DNA of 25,979 nt. Source: CAIZGX01 sp039805165 (GTDB lineage Bacteria; Bacteroidota; Bacteroidia; Flavobacteriales_D; Sanyastnellaceae). The DNA is taken from contig JBDLUS010000110.1 in assembly GCA_039805165.1 (NCBI GenBank), forward strand, positions 1-25,979, in the 5' to 3' direction. The translations under genes and the position numbers were made by a program. Under the pieces are notes generated by a model. That model had not been told where the DNA came from. It did no database searches and saw nothing but the letters and a program-made list of their open reading frames with translations. Positions 1 through 7,284 of this stretch are shown here, piece after piece (within the stretch, counting starts at the first letter, position 1; each line of letters begins with the position of its first letter).

Positions 1-834
1 AGATATGGACTTATTGCTTACGCATCGAGCTTCGATCAGATTGGTCCAATGACCAAGTGCGTAGAAGACGCAGAAGTTTTGCTTCAAGTTATTGGCGGAC
101 CAGATGCTTACGACAGCACAACGTTGTTGGAAAAACTTCCAAGCGCAAAGAATAATTCTGACAAGCCCAAGATTGCCTACTTGAAAGAAGCGGTTGAAAG
201 CCCTGCTGTTCATCCTGAAATTCGCGCACGTGTTAACGAAATTTTAGAAAAATTGAAATCGGAAGGATATGTGGTTGAACCCATTTCTTTTCCGTATTTA
301 GATTATATGGTTCCGGCTTACTACGTGCTAACTACAGCAGAAGCTTCTTCTAACCTGGCGCGTTTCGACGGAATTAATTACGGTTACAGAAGTAAAGATG
401 CCAAAGGCATTGACGAGACTTATAGAAAAAGCAGAACAGAAGGATTTGGTCGCGAAGTAAAGCGCAGAATTTTATTGGGTTCGTTCGTTTTGAGTTCAGG
501 ATATATCGATGCTTACTACGGAACTGGACAGCGCGTTAGACGCGTATTGCAGGAGAAGACGAAAGTTATTTTCGATCAATACGACTTCCTACTTTCTCCA
601 ACGTGTACCGATGTTGCGTTTGAGTTCGGAGCAAAATCGAAGGATCCAATTTCAATGTACATGCAGGACATTTTCACGGTACATGCTAATCTTACGGGGA
701 ATCCTGCGATTTCTATTCCATGTGGAAAAGAGTCAACAACGGGGTTACCATTCGGCATTCAAGTTACCGCGCGTCACAAGGAAGACAGTGATTTGTTCGC
801 GTTTTCAAAAACGCTGGAAGCGTTGCTATCCTAG
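1..834 (+). CDS. gatA: Asp-tRNA(Asn)/Glu-tRNA(Gln) amidotransferase subunit A, 3' part
   Basis: The reading frame is open from base 1, so the gene begins before the window; 277 residues remain. The visible start, RYGLIAYASSFDQIGPMTK, is the amidase-signature segment just after the GatA catalytic region, and the later stretch LSSGYIDAYYGTGQRVRR is typical of GatA. GatA releases ammonia from glutamine (or asparagine) and passes it to GatB, which converts misacylated Glu-tRNA(Gln) or Asp-tRNA(Asn) to the correct aminoacyl-tRNA in the cytoplasm. The Ser-Ser-Lys catalytic residues lie in the missing N-terminal half and cannot be checked. The C-terminus ends normally at a TAG, so nothing suggests a broken gene. 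A 143-base gap without a convincing terminator separates it from the next gene. Confidence 0.93.
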   Translation, partial: RYGLIAYASSFDQIGPMTKCVEDAEVLLQVIGGPDAYDSTTLLEKLPSAKNNSDKPKIAYLKEAVESPAVHPEIRARVNEILEKLKSEGYVVEPISFPYLDYMVPAYYVLTTAEASSNLARFDGINYGYRSKDAKGIDETYRKSRTEGFGREVKRRILLGSFVLSSGYIDAYYGTGQRVRRVLQEKTKVIFDQYDFLLSPTCTDVAFEFGAKSKDPISMYMQDIFTVHANLTGNPAISIPCGKESTTGLPFGIQVTARHKEDSDLFAFSKTLEALLS

Positions 835-977
835 GCTTTACGAGTTTTTCCCTAACAGAGTGTTCACAATTGTGTTTTTCCAAGATTGGAAATAATGCAT
901 TTTTTTCGGAAATTGTATCCGAAATGGAAGGGCAATAAACGCTTTGAAATGTTGTTGCCCTATTATAAAGGGAAATC

Positions 978-2549
978 ATGAAAAAATTAGTTACAGCATT
1001 ACTGGGCGTGCTTTCGGTTTGGAGCGTATCTGCCTTGGACTTTCCAAAGGACACGCTACAAGATCGTCAGGTGGCGGGATTAAAGAAAGAGGAGATTGAT
1101 GAGATAGATAGAATGCTTGTAGCAAGTTATTTGAATCACTTCTGTTTTTCTGCGGATCCAGATATTCAAAACGCCTATGACTATCCAACAGATTTAGTTC
1201 CAACTTTTCCAGAGGATCTTACGCGTGAGCGCATGAAAGTCTTAGACAGAGAGAGTCCTTTCGATTTGGTTTACAATGACAATGTGCGCGATTTCATTGC
1301 GCTATATTCTGTTAGAAGAAGAGACGTAACGGCTAAAGTCTTAGGTCTTTCTCAATTATACTTTCCATTAATTGAAGACGCGTTAGCGAAATACAACATT
1401 CCATTAGAGTTGAAATATTTGGCTATTGTTGAATCTGCATTGAATCCAACAGCTATTTCAAGAGCTGGCGCTGCAGGACTTTGGCAGTTTATGCCTGGAA
1501 CCGGAAAGATGTACGGATTAGACATTACAAGTTATCAGGACGAGCGTTTCGATCCGATCAAGGAAACAGAAGCAGCTTGTAAATATTTGCGTTTTTTGTA
1601 CAACACGTTCGGCGATTGGAATCTAGCCTTGGCAGCCTACAACAGTGGTCCGGGTAACGTAAACAAAGCCATTCGTCGCGCAAACGGTAAGAAGGATTTT
1701 TGGGCAATCAAGCAATATCTTCCAAAAGAAACGCAAGGGTATGTTCCTGCATTTATTGCAGTGAATTACATCATGAACTACTCAACAGAGCACAATATTT
1801 TTGCAAAGAAAGCTTCTATGTCTTATTTCGAGACAGACACGATTCATGTGACTGGTAGAGTAGATTTCGAAATTGTATCGAAGAGCATTAACCTTCCGAT
1901 TGAGGAAATTACTTATTTGAACGGAACGTATAAGTTGAAGGAAATTCCAGACAACGGCAAGAAGCATTACCTCATGTTGCCAGTTGAGAAAATTGGAGAT
2001 TTCTTAGCGCACGAGAAAGATATTTATTTGGCTAGTGAGGTGAAGAAGCCAGAACCAGAGCCTGTTTTAGCCGATACAGCTTCGGCAGATGGCGGTGCTG
2101 GTCAGACAACGAAAGTGATTTGGGAAGATCAATGGAAGACGCACAAAGTCAAGAAGGGTGAAACACTTAAAGGCGTTTCTTCTAAGTATGGGGTAACTTC
2201 TTCTGACATTAAAAAATGGAATAAGCTTAAGTCGTCGACATTGAAAGTTGGACAAAACCTTAAAGTGAAAGTAAAGGTTAAAAAGACCATTACCATTCCA
2301 AAGGTTACAGAGCCTGCAGACACAACTTCTACAACGACACCGAAAGTAACACCTCCTGCGCCAGACCCGAAACCAAAGCCTGTGGCGCCTAAGGAAGAGT
2401 ATGTGTATTACACCGTTAAATCGGGAGATAGCCTTTCAAGCATTGCATCTAAAAATCGCGTTTCAGTAGATTCAATCGTGAAATTAAATAAGGGCCTTAA
2501 CCCAAACAAAATACAAATAGGACAGAAAATTAAAATCAAAAAGAAATGA
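978..2549 (+). CDS. mltD: MltD-like membrane-associated lytic murein transglycosylase with LysM repeats
   Basis: A 523-residue exported peptidoglycan lyase. Residues 1-19 look like a signal peptide (MKK, then a hydrophobic stretch ending SVSA). The SLT/goose-lysozyme-like domain spans about 125-270: the catalytic glutamate is E152 in the VESALNP motif, followed by SRAGAAGLWQFMPGTG and AYNSGPGNV (220-228), all family hallmarks. Two clear LysM peptidoglycan-binding repeats lie at about 387-432 and 476-520, separated by a Pro/Lys-rich linker (about 440-475). A third, degenerate LysM-like unit sits at about 290-337, as in other MltD proteins. It would cleave the MurNAc-GlcNAc bond to give 1,6-anhydro ends during wall remodelling. 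Its last four bases overlap the start of the FKBP gene (ATGA), so the two are probably co-transcribed. I see no lipobox, so the protein may be periplasmic rather than lipid anchored; the exact symbol is by analogy. Confidence 0.9.
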   Translation: MKKLVTALLGVLSVWSVSALDFPKDTLQDRQVAGLKKEEIDEIDRMLVASYLNHFCFSADPDIQNAYDYPTDLVPTFPEDLTRERMKVLDRESPFDLVYNDNVRDFIALYSVRRRDVTAKVLGLSQLYFPLIEDALAKYNIPLELKYLAIVESALNPTAISRAGAAGLWQFMPGTGKMYGLDITSYQDERFDPIKETEAACKYLRFLYNTFGDWNLALAAYNSGPGNVNKAIRRANGKKDFWAIKQYLPKETQGYVPAFIAVNYIMNYSTEHNIFAKKASMSYFETDTIHVTGRVDFEIVSKSINLPIEEITYLNGTYKLKEIPDNGKKHYLMLPVEKIGDFLAHEKDIYLASEVKKPEPEPVLADTASADGGAGQTTKVIWEDQWKTHKVKKGETLKGVSSKYGVTSSDIKKWNKLKSSTLKVGQNLKVKVKVKKTITIPKVTEPADTTSTTTPKVTPPAPDPKPKPVAPKEEYVYYTVKSGDSLSSIASKNRVSVDSIVKLNKGLNPNKIQIGQKIKIKKK

Positions 2550-2992
2550 TAAAAGAAGGTGCCACCGTAGAGGTGAATTATGAACTTTTCATCGATGATG
2601 AAAACGGAGAAATGGTAGAATCTACCTTGGAGAACGGACCGATGAAATTCACGTTCAAGGTTGATCCAATGATTGAAGGATTTGAAAAGGGATTAGCTGG
2701 ATTGAATGTTGGTGATGAGTTTCGCATAAGCATTCCTTGTGCTGAGGCATATGGTGAGGAGCAAGAAGAATATTACATGGAGTTTCCTAAAAGTGATTTC
2801 ATGGAAGAGGATGGAGAGTTTGACGAAGAGTTATTCGCTGTAGGTGAAGTTATTCCAATGGAAACTCCTGAAGGACATCAGGTTCAGGGTGTTGTTGAAG
2901 AGGTTAAATTAAACTCTGTTGTAATTGACTTTAACCATCCGTTAGCTGGAGAGAACTTGTTCTTCAAAGGGCACGTGGTTTCTGTATCATAA
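2546..2992 (+). CDS. slyD: SlyD-like FKBP-type peptidyl-prolyl cis-trans isomerase
   Basis: A 148-residue protein with the SlyD architecture: an N-terminal half FKBP (VEVNYELFIDDENGEMVEST), the insert-in-flap region at about 70-125 containing CAEAYGEEQEEYYMEFPKSDF, and the closing FKBP strands with VVIDFNHPLAGENLFFKGHV, which closely match SlyD's characteristic NHxLAGxxLxF segment. It would catalyse proline isomerisation and act as a folding chaperone. It has no signal peptide, so it is cytoplasmic. Unlike Escherichia coli SlyD it lacks the His/Cys-rich C-terminal metal-binding tail and stops right after the FKBP fold, as many short SlyD homologues do. The start codon overlaps the stop of the transglycosylase gene, and ftsX follows after four bases, which argues for one transcript. 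The link between this isomerase and the envelope genes is only positional. Confidence 0.88.
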   Translation: MIKEGATVEVNYELFIDDENGEMVESTLENGPMKFTFKVDPMIEGFEKGLAGLNVGDEFRISIPCAEAYGEEQEEYYMEFPKSDFMEEDGEFDEELFAVGEVIPMETPEGHQVQGVVEEVKLNSVVIDFNHPLAGENLFFKGHVVSVS

Positions 2993-2996
2993 GCAT

Positions 2997-3863
2997 ATGC
3001 AATTCGTTCGCACTTCGGCTAGTAGCATATCGCGCATCTCGGCATTTGCAGGATCTACGTTGGTATTGCTCATGGTTGGAATATTCTTAGTGTTCTATTT
3101 GGTGGCATTGCAGGTTTCAGATCACATTCGATCACAATTTACCGTGCAATTGCTCTTGAACGATGAAGTTAGCGAAGAACAGATATTAAGTTTTAAAAAG
3201 GAAATCGAGGGAGGCGGAATCGCCTCCCAGGTTTCTTATACCTCAAGTGAGCAAGCAGAGGCTGAGTATAGCAAAGAAATTGGTGAAGACTTCGTTCAAG
3301 TTCTTGGATACAATCCCCTTCCTGCTTCAATCGACGTTCAGATAAATCCGGAAAAGGCCGATGGTCCTACGGTAGATGCTTTCGTGGAGTCATGCAAGCA
3401 GAATCCAATTATTAAAGATGTTGGATACGAGAAAACTCTTCTTCAATCGGTGAATGACAACATTTCGAAATGGGGCGCCATCATTGGTGGAATCGTCATT
3501 TTGTTTTTGATCATTTCCGCCTTCATTATCATGAATACGGTTGAATTGGCCATCTCTTCTCAACGCCTAATCATTCGAAGCATGCAGTTAGTGGGTGCAA
3601 CACCTTGGTTCATTAAGCGTCCGTTTTTGTGGCAAAGCCTGAAGAACGCTTTGCTTTCCTCAACAATTGCTTGGCTTTCCATTTCATTGATTTTGTATTT
3701 CAATCAGCAATCGCTCGCAGACATTATTCAGATACTGTTAGACGGAGGTGGATTCTGGAAATTGGGAGCTTTGCTTATTGCGCTGAGCGTGGTTGTGGGT
3801 GTTTTCAGCACCTACATTACAGTGAGTCGCTTCGTTCGTGCGAAGTTGCACCAGATGTACTGA
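2997..3863 (+). CDS. ftsX: Cell division protein FtsX (ABC-transporter-like permease)
   Basis: 288 residues with the FtsX layout: a short cytoplasmic N-terminus, TM1 (about 18-40), an extracytoplasmic domain (about 41-157), then TM2 (about 160-180), TM3 (about 215-235) and TM4 (about 255-277). The motif RSMQLVGATPWFIKRPF (194-210) is the conserved cytoplasmic loop of FtsX. With the ATPase FtsE it forms a non-transporting complex that senses ATP hydrolysis across the membrane and activates cell-wall hydrolases at the septum. No ftsE lies in the window, so its partner must be encoded elsewhere. The gene follows the FKBP gene by four bases, in the same apparent operon as a lytic transglycosylase, which suits a wall-remodelling unit. 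The start is the first ATG after the preceding stop. Confidence 0.92.
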   Translation: MQFVRTSASSISRISAFAGSTLVLLMVGIFLVFYLVALQVSDHIRSQFTVQLLLNDEVSEEQILSFKKEIEGGGIASQVSYTSSEQAEAEYSKEIGEDFVQVLGYNPLPASIDVQINPEKADGPTVDAFVESCKQNPIIKDVGYEKTLLQSVNDNISKWGAIIGGIVILFLIISAFIIMNTVELAISSQRLIIRSMQLVGATPWFIKRPFLWQSLKNALLSSTIAWLSISLILYFNQQSLADIIQILLDGGGFWKLGALLIALSVVVGVFSTYITVSRFVRAKLHQMY

Positions 3864-3873
3864 GCCGTTTATG

Positions 3874-3887
3874 GGTGAAATTTCACC
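3874..3887. repeat. Perfect 14-base palindrome after ftsX
   Basis: GGTGAAATTTCACC is a perfect inverted repeat with no spacer, 10 bases beyond the ftsX stop and about 170 bases upstream of exbB, in the longest gap of the window (194 bases). There is no T-run after it, so it does not look like an intrinsic terminator. It could be an operator half of the exb-tonB promoter region, but I do not recognise it as a known regulator site. Confidence 0.4.
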
Positions 3888-4013
3888 TAAACCACAAAAA
3901 TAATAGCCGAAAAAAGAACGGTGGAAATAATACAACCCTCAATCGTTATTCTTGTCAAATGTTAACGAAAGATGAAGATTTCGAAGTGGTGCTCGAAATT
4001 GAACAAACTTCCT

Positions 4014-4021
4014 TATTTTCG
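4014..4021 (+). promoter_or_regulatory. Candidate -7 box of the exb-tonB promoter
   Basis: TATTTTCG matches the Bacteroidota -7 consensus TAnnTTTG at seven of eight positions and lies 36 bases upstream of the exbB start. No good TTTG box is found at the usual 17-23 base spacing, so the call is tentative. Confidence 0.3.
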
Positions 4022-4057
4022 TTGCCCGAATAAAAACAGAAAATTAATTTAACAGTC

Positions 4058-4879
4058 ATGAACAAAAAAGCAAGTCCTACAGTTAAGCAAGAAAACGGCT
4101 TTAACTTCAGTTCAATTTTTCCTTACATCGCAATTCCAATTGCTTTGTTAACCGGTTGGGCATTATTCACCTTCATATTGGGTGATACTGCAAACTTTGA
4201 AGGTGGCGATCCTGTAAAAGGACATCCATTAAACGTTTTAGGAACTGTTCACAAAGGTGGATTCATTGTACCTATTCTTATTGCGGTTAACTTGATTGTA
4301 ATCATTTTCTTCATTGAGCGTTTCATTAGCATTATGATGGCTAAAGGAAAAGGAAGTGTTTCTACGTTTGTTCACAATGTACGCAAGATGTTAGCGAATA
4401 ACGACGTGAACGGTGCACTTGCTGCTTGCGATGCTCAAAGAGGTTCAGTTGCTGCTGTATTGCGCGCTGGTTTATTGAAGTACAAAGCAATGTCTGAAGA
4501 TACTACTTTAGATAAAGAAGCGAAAGTAACAGCGATTAAGCAGGAGTTAGAAGAAGCTACTGCATTAGAATTGCCAATGTTGTCTAAGAACTTGGTTATT
4601 CTTTCTACTTGCGGATCTTTAGGAGTACTTGTTGGTCTTTTAGGAACTGTAAAAGGTATGATTTCATCGTTCGAAGCAATGGCAACTGCTGGTGCTCCAG
4701 ATGCAACTGCACTTTCTTTAGGTATCTCTGAAGCCTTGATTAACACGTTCTTGGGTATCATGGCATCTGCGATTGCAATTATCCTTTACAACTTCTTCAA
4801 CACTCGAATTGATAGCATGACATTCGCAATGGACGAGGCTAACTTCACAGTTACTCAAACATTCGCTTCGAAGCACTAA
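4058..4879 (+). CDS. exbB: MotA/TolQ/ExbB-family proton channel protein ExbB
   Basis: 273 residues. TolQ/ExbB signature helices are visible at about 69-90, 178-200 (GSLGVLVGLLGTVKGMISSF) and 225-247 (ALINTFLGIMASAIAIILYNFF). An additional hydrophobic segment at about 21-42 precedes them, making four predicted membrane spans instead of the three of Escherichia coli ExbB; an N-terminal extension of this kind is, as far as I recall, usual in Bacteroidota. ExbB forms the pentameric ring around an ExbD dimer and conducts protons to energise TonB. The gene heads exbB-exbD1-exbD2-tonB, all on the same strand with gaps of 25-47 bases, so the four probably form an operon. The ATG chosen gives the cytoplasmic N-terminus before the first helix. 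Confidence 0.93.
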   Translation: MNKKASPTVKQENGFNFSSIFPYIAIPIALLTGWALFTFILGDTANFEGGDPVKGHPLNVLGTVHKGGFIVPILIAVNLIVIIFFIERFISIMMAKGKGSVSTFVHNVRKMLANNDVNGALAACDAQRGSVAAVLRAGLLKYKAMSEDTTLDKEAKVTAIKQELEEATALELPMLSKNLVILSTCGSLGVLVGLLGTVKGMISSFEAMATAGAPDATALSLGISEALINTFLGIMASAIAIILYNFFNTRIDSMTFAMDEANFTVTQTFASKH

Positions 4880-4891
4880 TTCAAGTTTTTA

Positions 4892-4911
4892 CTTAATTAT
4901 TAATATTTAAG
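4892..4911 (+). repeat. AT-rich imperfect palindrome between exbB and exbD1
   Basis: These 20 bases form an inverted repeat with an uninterrupted core TATTAATA, outer arms CTTAA and TTAAG, and one T/T mismatch per arm. It ends three bases before the exbD1 ATG. It could be a weak mRNA hairpin, or just AT-rich spacer. Confidence 0.3.
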
Positions 4912-4914
4912 AAT

Positions 4915-5571
4915 ATGTCGAAAATCAAGATGCCCAAAAGCGCTCCTAGCTTGGATATGACGCCGATGGTTGACCTTGGTTTCTTGTTGGTAACGTTCTT
5001 TATTCTTACCGCGAAGTTTCGCCCAAACGAACCTGTAATTGTAGACGTCCCTGCAGCAACATCTGAATTATTGTTGCCAGAGAAAGTGATGCAAATTACG
5101 GTTGACGACAAGGGAAGAGTTTTCTTTGACCTTGCAGGAAAGGACATTCGCAGAGAAATGTTAAACAGAATGGTTCAAAGACATCCGGAATTAAAACTTA
5201 CTGAAGATGAAGCGCGCAAATTCGCTTTGTTAGGTATGTGCGGAATGCCAATGAACAACCTGAGTCAGTACCTAAGCGCCGACGAAAAGACAAGAGCAGC
5301 ACTTGACGCACAAACCCCTGGTATCCCTACCGATTCTATCAATGGTGAATTGGGAGATTGGATTCAGAGTGGTTACGAAGCCTTTATGGCCGATGCCGAA
5401 AAACATGGTTTAGAACCTAAGGACATCAAAGGCGATAAAGCGTTACGATACGCAATTAAAGCAGACGGAACAACAGACTACGAAAAGGTAGAACAAGTAA
5501 TTGACGTTTTCCGTGACAAGAATATTTTCCAATTTAACATGGTGACTACTTTGGAATCAGGTTCCAAATAA
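4915..5571 (+). CDS. exbD: ExbD-family biopolymer transport protein, first paralogue
   Basis: 218 residues with one N-terminal membrane span (about 18-35). DMTPMVDLGFLLVTFF carries the proton-pathway aspartate D20, equivalent to D25 of Escherichia coli ExbD. The periplasmic domain begins with VMQITVDDKGRVFFD (58-72) and ends with the usual YEKVEQVIDVFRDKNIFQFNMVT (189-211). Between them is an insertion of roughly 80 residues (about 90-172) not present in the 140-residue classical ExbD; it contains FALLGMCGMPMNNLSQYLS and a helical, acidic stretch. With ExbB it forms the motor that uses the proton gradient to work TonB. It lies 35 bases after exbB and 25 before a second, divergent exbD, so the ExbD dimer may be a heterodimer or two separate complexes may exist. 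Confidence 0.92.
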   Translation: MSKIKMPKSAPSLDMTPMVDLGFLLVTFFILTAKFRPNEPVIVDVPAATSELLLPEKVMQITVDDKGRVFFDLAGKDIRREMLNRMVQRHPELKLTEDEARKFALLGMCGMPMNNLSQYLSADEKTRAALDAQTPGIPTDSINGELGDWIQSGYEAFMADAEKHGLEPKDIKGDKALRYAIKADGTTDYEKVEQVIDVFRDKNIFQFNMVTTLESGSK

Positions 5572-5596
5572 TTCAACCGTATAGAACAAACATGTT

Positions 5597-6268
5597 ATGG
5601 CAGAAATAATAGAAGGTGGTGGTGGCCACGAAAAAGGTGGAAAAAAGAGACCCAAGAAGAGCCCGGTGCGCATGGACATGACGCCGATGGTTGACTTGGC
5701 GTTCCTTCTTTTGACCTTCTTCATCTTGGCAACCTCACTGAGCAAACCAAAGACACTCGAGATTGTTTATCCTAAAGAGGTAGACAACACAGAGGATCAA
5801 ACTAAACTCGATGATGATTTAGCGACTACCATTGTTATTGGTGAAACCGATGATCAAATTTTCTACTACCATGGAAAATTTAGAAAGGACACCACGAAAT
5901 TGGAGCCGTCAGATTTTTCTAAAGATGGACTTCGTGTAATGTTACTTGAGCGAAACAAGCGTGTTGTAGAGCAAGTAAACAGTTTGAAGGACCAGCAAAG
6001 AGAAGAATTGAAGAAGAGCAATTCGCGTGAAGATGACGAAAAGATAAATGCACGATTCAAAGATCTTATTGCAGATGCTTCCAACGATTCTCTTGCACCT
6101 TTCGTGATCGTAAAGACAATGCCAACCACCAAGTGGAAGAACGTTGTAAATGCAATTGACGAATTGAACATTACTAACGTGAAGAAGCGTGCAATCATGG
6201 ATATGGAAGCACGTGAAGCATTACTTTTCCTTTCACCAGAAAAAGTAGCAGAATTAAAATTGAAATGA
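5597..6268 (+). CDS. exbD: ExbD-family biopolymer transport protein, second paralogue
   Basis: 223 residues. A basic, Gly-rich cytoplasmic tail of 25 residues precedes the same MDMTPMVDLAFLLLTFFIL helix as in the first paralogue, with the functional aspartate at D33. The periplasmic part starts with TTIVIGETDDQIFYYHGKF (77-95) and closes with the ExbD C-terminal helix-strand (WKNVVNAIDELNI, 180-192). In between (about 112-162) is a highly charged, probably helical or coiled-coil segment rich in Lys, Glu and Arg, unlike the insertion in the first ExbD. An additional tail, about 200-223, follows the usual ExbD end. Tandem unequal exbD genes beside exbB and tonB are known in Flavobacterium, and the order supports a TonB-system role. 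An ATG five bases upstream is out of frame, so this start stands. Confidence 0.9.
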   Translation: MAEIIEGGGGHEKGGKKRPKKSPVRMDMTPMVDLAFLLLTFFILATSLSKPKTLEIVYPKEVDNTEDQTKLDDDLATTIVIGETDDQIFYYHGKFRKDTTKLEPSDFSKDGLRVMLLERNKRVVEQVNSLKDQQREELKKSNSREDDEKINARFKDLIADASNDSLAPFVIVKTMPTTKWKNVVNAIDELNITNVKKRAIMDMEAREALLFLSPEKVAELKLK

Positions 6269-6315
6269 ACGATTGATGTGTAGGCCTGTACTGCACATTA
6301 TAAAAGCAAACCATT

Positions 6316-7224
6316 ATGTCAGCAGTAACTGATTTTCTTAGCAACCACTCCGACCTGGTGGCTGTAGCTACAGCAGCAGCTGTGGTTACGTTCCTTGGTT
6401 TTGAAGCGGGCTGGAATAGCATTATGGCGCCAGATCGTAATGAGCAAGTATTCGAAAACAAAAACAAAGCCTACGGAGCGTATAGAATACGTTCTATGTA
6501 TGGAGGGGTTTTAGCCATTGCGGTGTTCTCGGGTATTTTCTTGGTATCCGGTGCGTTAATCACGCCAGTCATTTTAGCCAAAGGCGAAAAGAAGGAAAAA
6601 GAGGTGAAGGTGGAAATGAACGCAGAAATGATTGCGCCTCCACCAACGGATCCAAACGAGCCACCACCACCACCACCACCGCCACCACCACCGCCACCGC
6701 CGCCACCAAGTGTGCGTCAAATTCAATTCACTTCAATCGTTATTGAAGAGAACGTAGAGACACCTCCACCTTCTCAAGATAAATTGAAAGATGAAAAGAT
6801 TGCCGACGAAACAACGGAAGGAGAAGACGGCCCAATGGGACCATCAGATGCAATTGCGGTTTATACCCCTGTCGATAATAAAAACGATAAAGTAGAAGCG
6901 CCATTGACATTCGTTCAAGAGATGCCTGCTTACCCAGGTGGAGAGAAAGCGTTGTATGAGTTTTTGTACAACAACATTTCTTACCCAGAGCAAGAGAAGT
7001 CTCAGAACATTGAAGGAACGGTATTCGTAAACTTCGTTGTTGAAAAAGACGGAACACCTTCCAACTTCACCGTAACACGTGGTGTTGAAGGAGGAAAAGG
7101 ATTGGATAGAGAGGCGTTAGCAGCTTGTAAGAAATTAGGCAAGTTCAACCCAGGAAAACAAAACGGGGTTTCTCAACGTGTATTCTTGACCATTCCGATT
7201 AAATTTACGCTAGCCGATAATTAA
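6316..7224 (+). CDS. tonB: Energy transducer TonB
   Basis: 302 residues. The cytoplasmic motif QVFENKNKAYGAYRIRSMYGG (44-64) is typical of Bacteroidota TonB, followed by the membrane anchor (about 65-88), a charged and then Pro-rich periplasmic linker with a run of 16 prolines (116-131), and the TonB C-terminal domain (about 198-299; YPGGEKALYEFLYNNISYP, VFVNFVVEKDG, IPIKFTL). It would span the periplasm and transmit ExbBD energy to TonB-dependent receptors. Oddly, residues 1-43 include a second hydrophobic stretch (about 14-33), which would give two membrane spans; a shorter product starting at M37 (base 6424) is possible. It ends the exb operon and is followed within 18 bases by a strong terminator. 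Confidence 0.93.
   Translation: MSAVTDFLSNHSDLVAVATAAAVVTFLGFEAGWNSIMAPDRNEQVFENKNKAYGAYRIRSMYGGVLAIAVFSGIFLVSGALITPVILAKGEKKEKEVKVEMNAEMIAPPPTDPNEPPPPPPPPPPPPPPPPSVRQIQFTSIVIEENVETPPPSQDKLKDEKIADETTEGEDGPMGPSDAIAVYTPVDNKNDKVEAPLTFVQEMPAYPGGEKALYEFLYNNISYPEQEKSQNIEGTVFVNFVVEKDGTPSNFTVTRGVEGGKGLDREALAACKKLGKFNPGKQNGVSQRVFLTIPIKFTLADN
6661..6708 (+). repeat. CCA/CCG trinucleotide tract coding for 16 prolines in tonB
   Basis: Sixteen consecutive proline codons (12 CCA, 4 CCG) form a near-microsatellite inside tonB. The mixture of third bases shows it is not a fresh pure repeat, but it is slippage-prone and in-frame changes would only alter the length of the periplasmic spacer. Confidence 0.85.
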
Positions 7225-7241
7225 TCGCTAAATACTTTCTG

Positions 7242-7271
7242 AAAAGGGTTGGCTTCGGCCGACCCTTTTTT
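7242..7271 (+). terminator. Intrinsic terminator of the exb-tonB operon
   Basis: A 12-base-pair stem (AAAAGGGTTGGC with GCCGACCCTTTT, one G-T pair) closes on a TTCG tetraloop with C-G closing pair, one of the most stable RNA loops, and runs into a T-rich stretch. It begins 18 bases after the tonB stop codon. Confidence 0.9.
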
Positions 7272-7278
7272 ATTTTTG
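7249..7278 (+). promoter_or_regulatory. Candidate rnhB promoter overlapping the tonB terminator
   Basis: TATTTTTG (7271-7278) is a perfect TAnnTTTG -7 box. A TTG (7249-7251) lies 19 bases upstream, within the usual spacing for a -33 box. The box ends only six bases before the proposed rnhB ATG, so the mRNA would have almost no leader. Confidence 0.5.
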
Positions 7279-7284
7279 AATACG

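Noticed and set aside
865..879. CACAATTGTG followed by five T after gatA, as a terminator
   Set aside because: The palindrome has no room for a loop beyond three base pairs, so the hairpin would be too weak.
904..924. Seven-base inverted repeat (TTTCGGA, loop, TCCGAAA) upstream of the transglycosylase gene
   Set aside because: The T-run precedes rather than follows the hairpin on the plus strand, and on the minus strand no gene ends here, so it is not a terminator; no regulator could be assigned.
930..960. GGGCAA ... TTGCCC pairing just before the transglycosylase gene, as a riboswitch or attenuator
   Set aside because: Only six pairs around a 19-base unstructured loop; no known leader motif.
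3629..4033. 134-residue open frame overlapping the ftsX end and the gap after it
   Set aside because: Most of it lies out of frame inside ftsX, the product resembles nothing, and the part in the gap has no sensible start.
6740..7057. 105-residue minus-strand open frame inside tonB
   Set aside because: It is a shadow of a well-supported gene, with no start signal or recognisable product.
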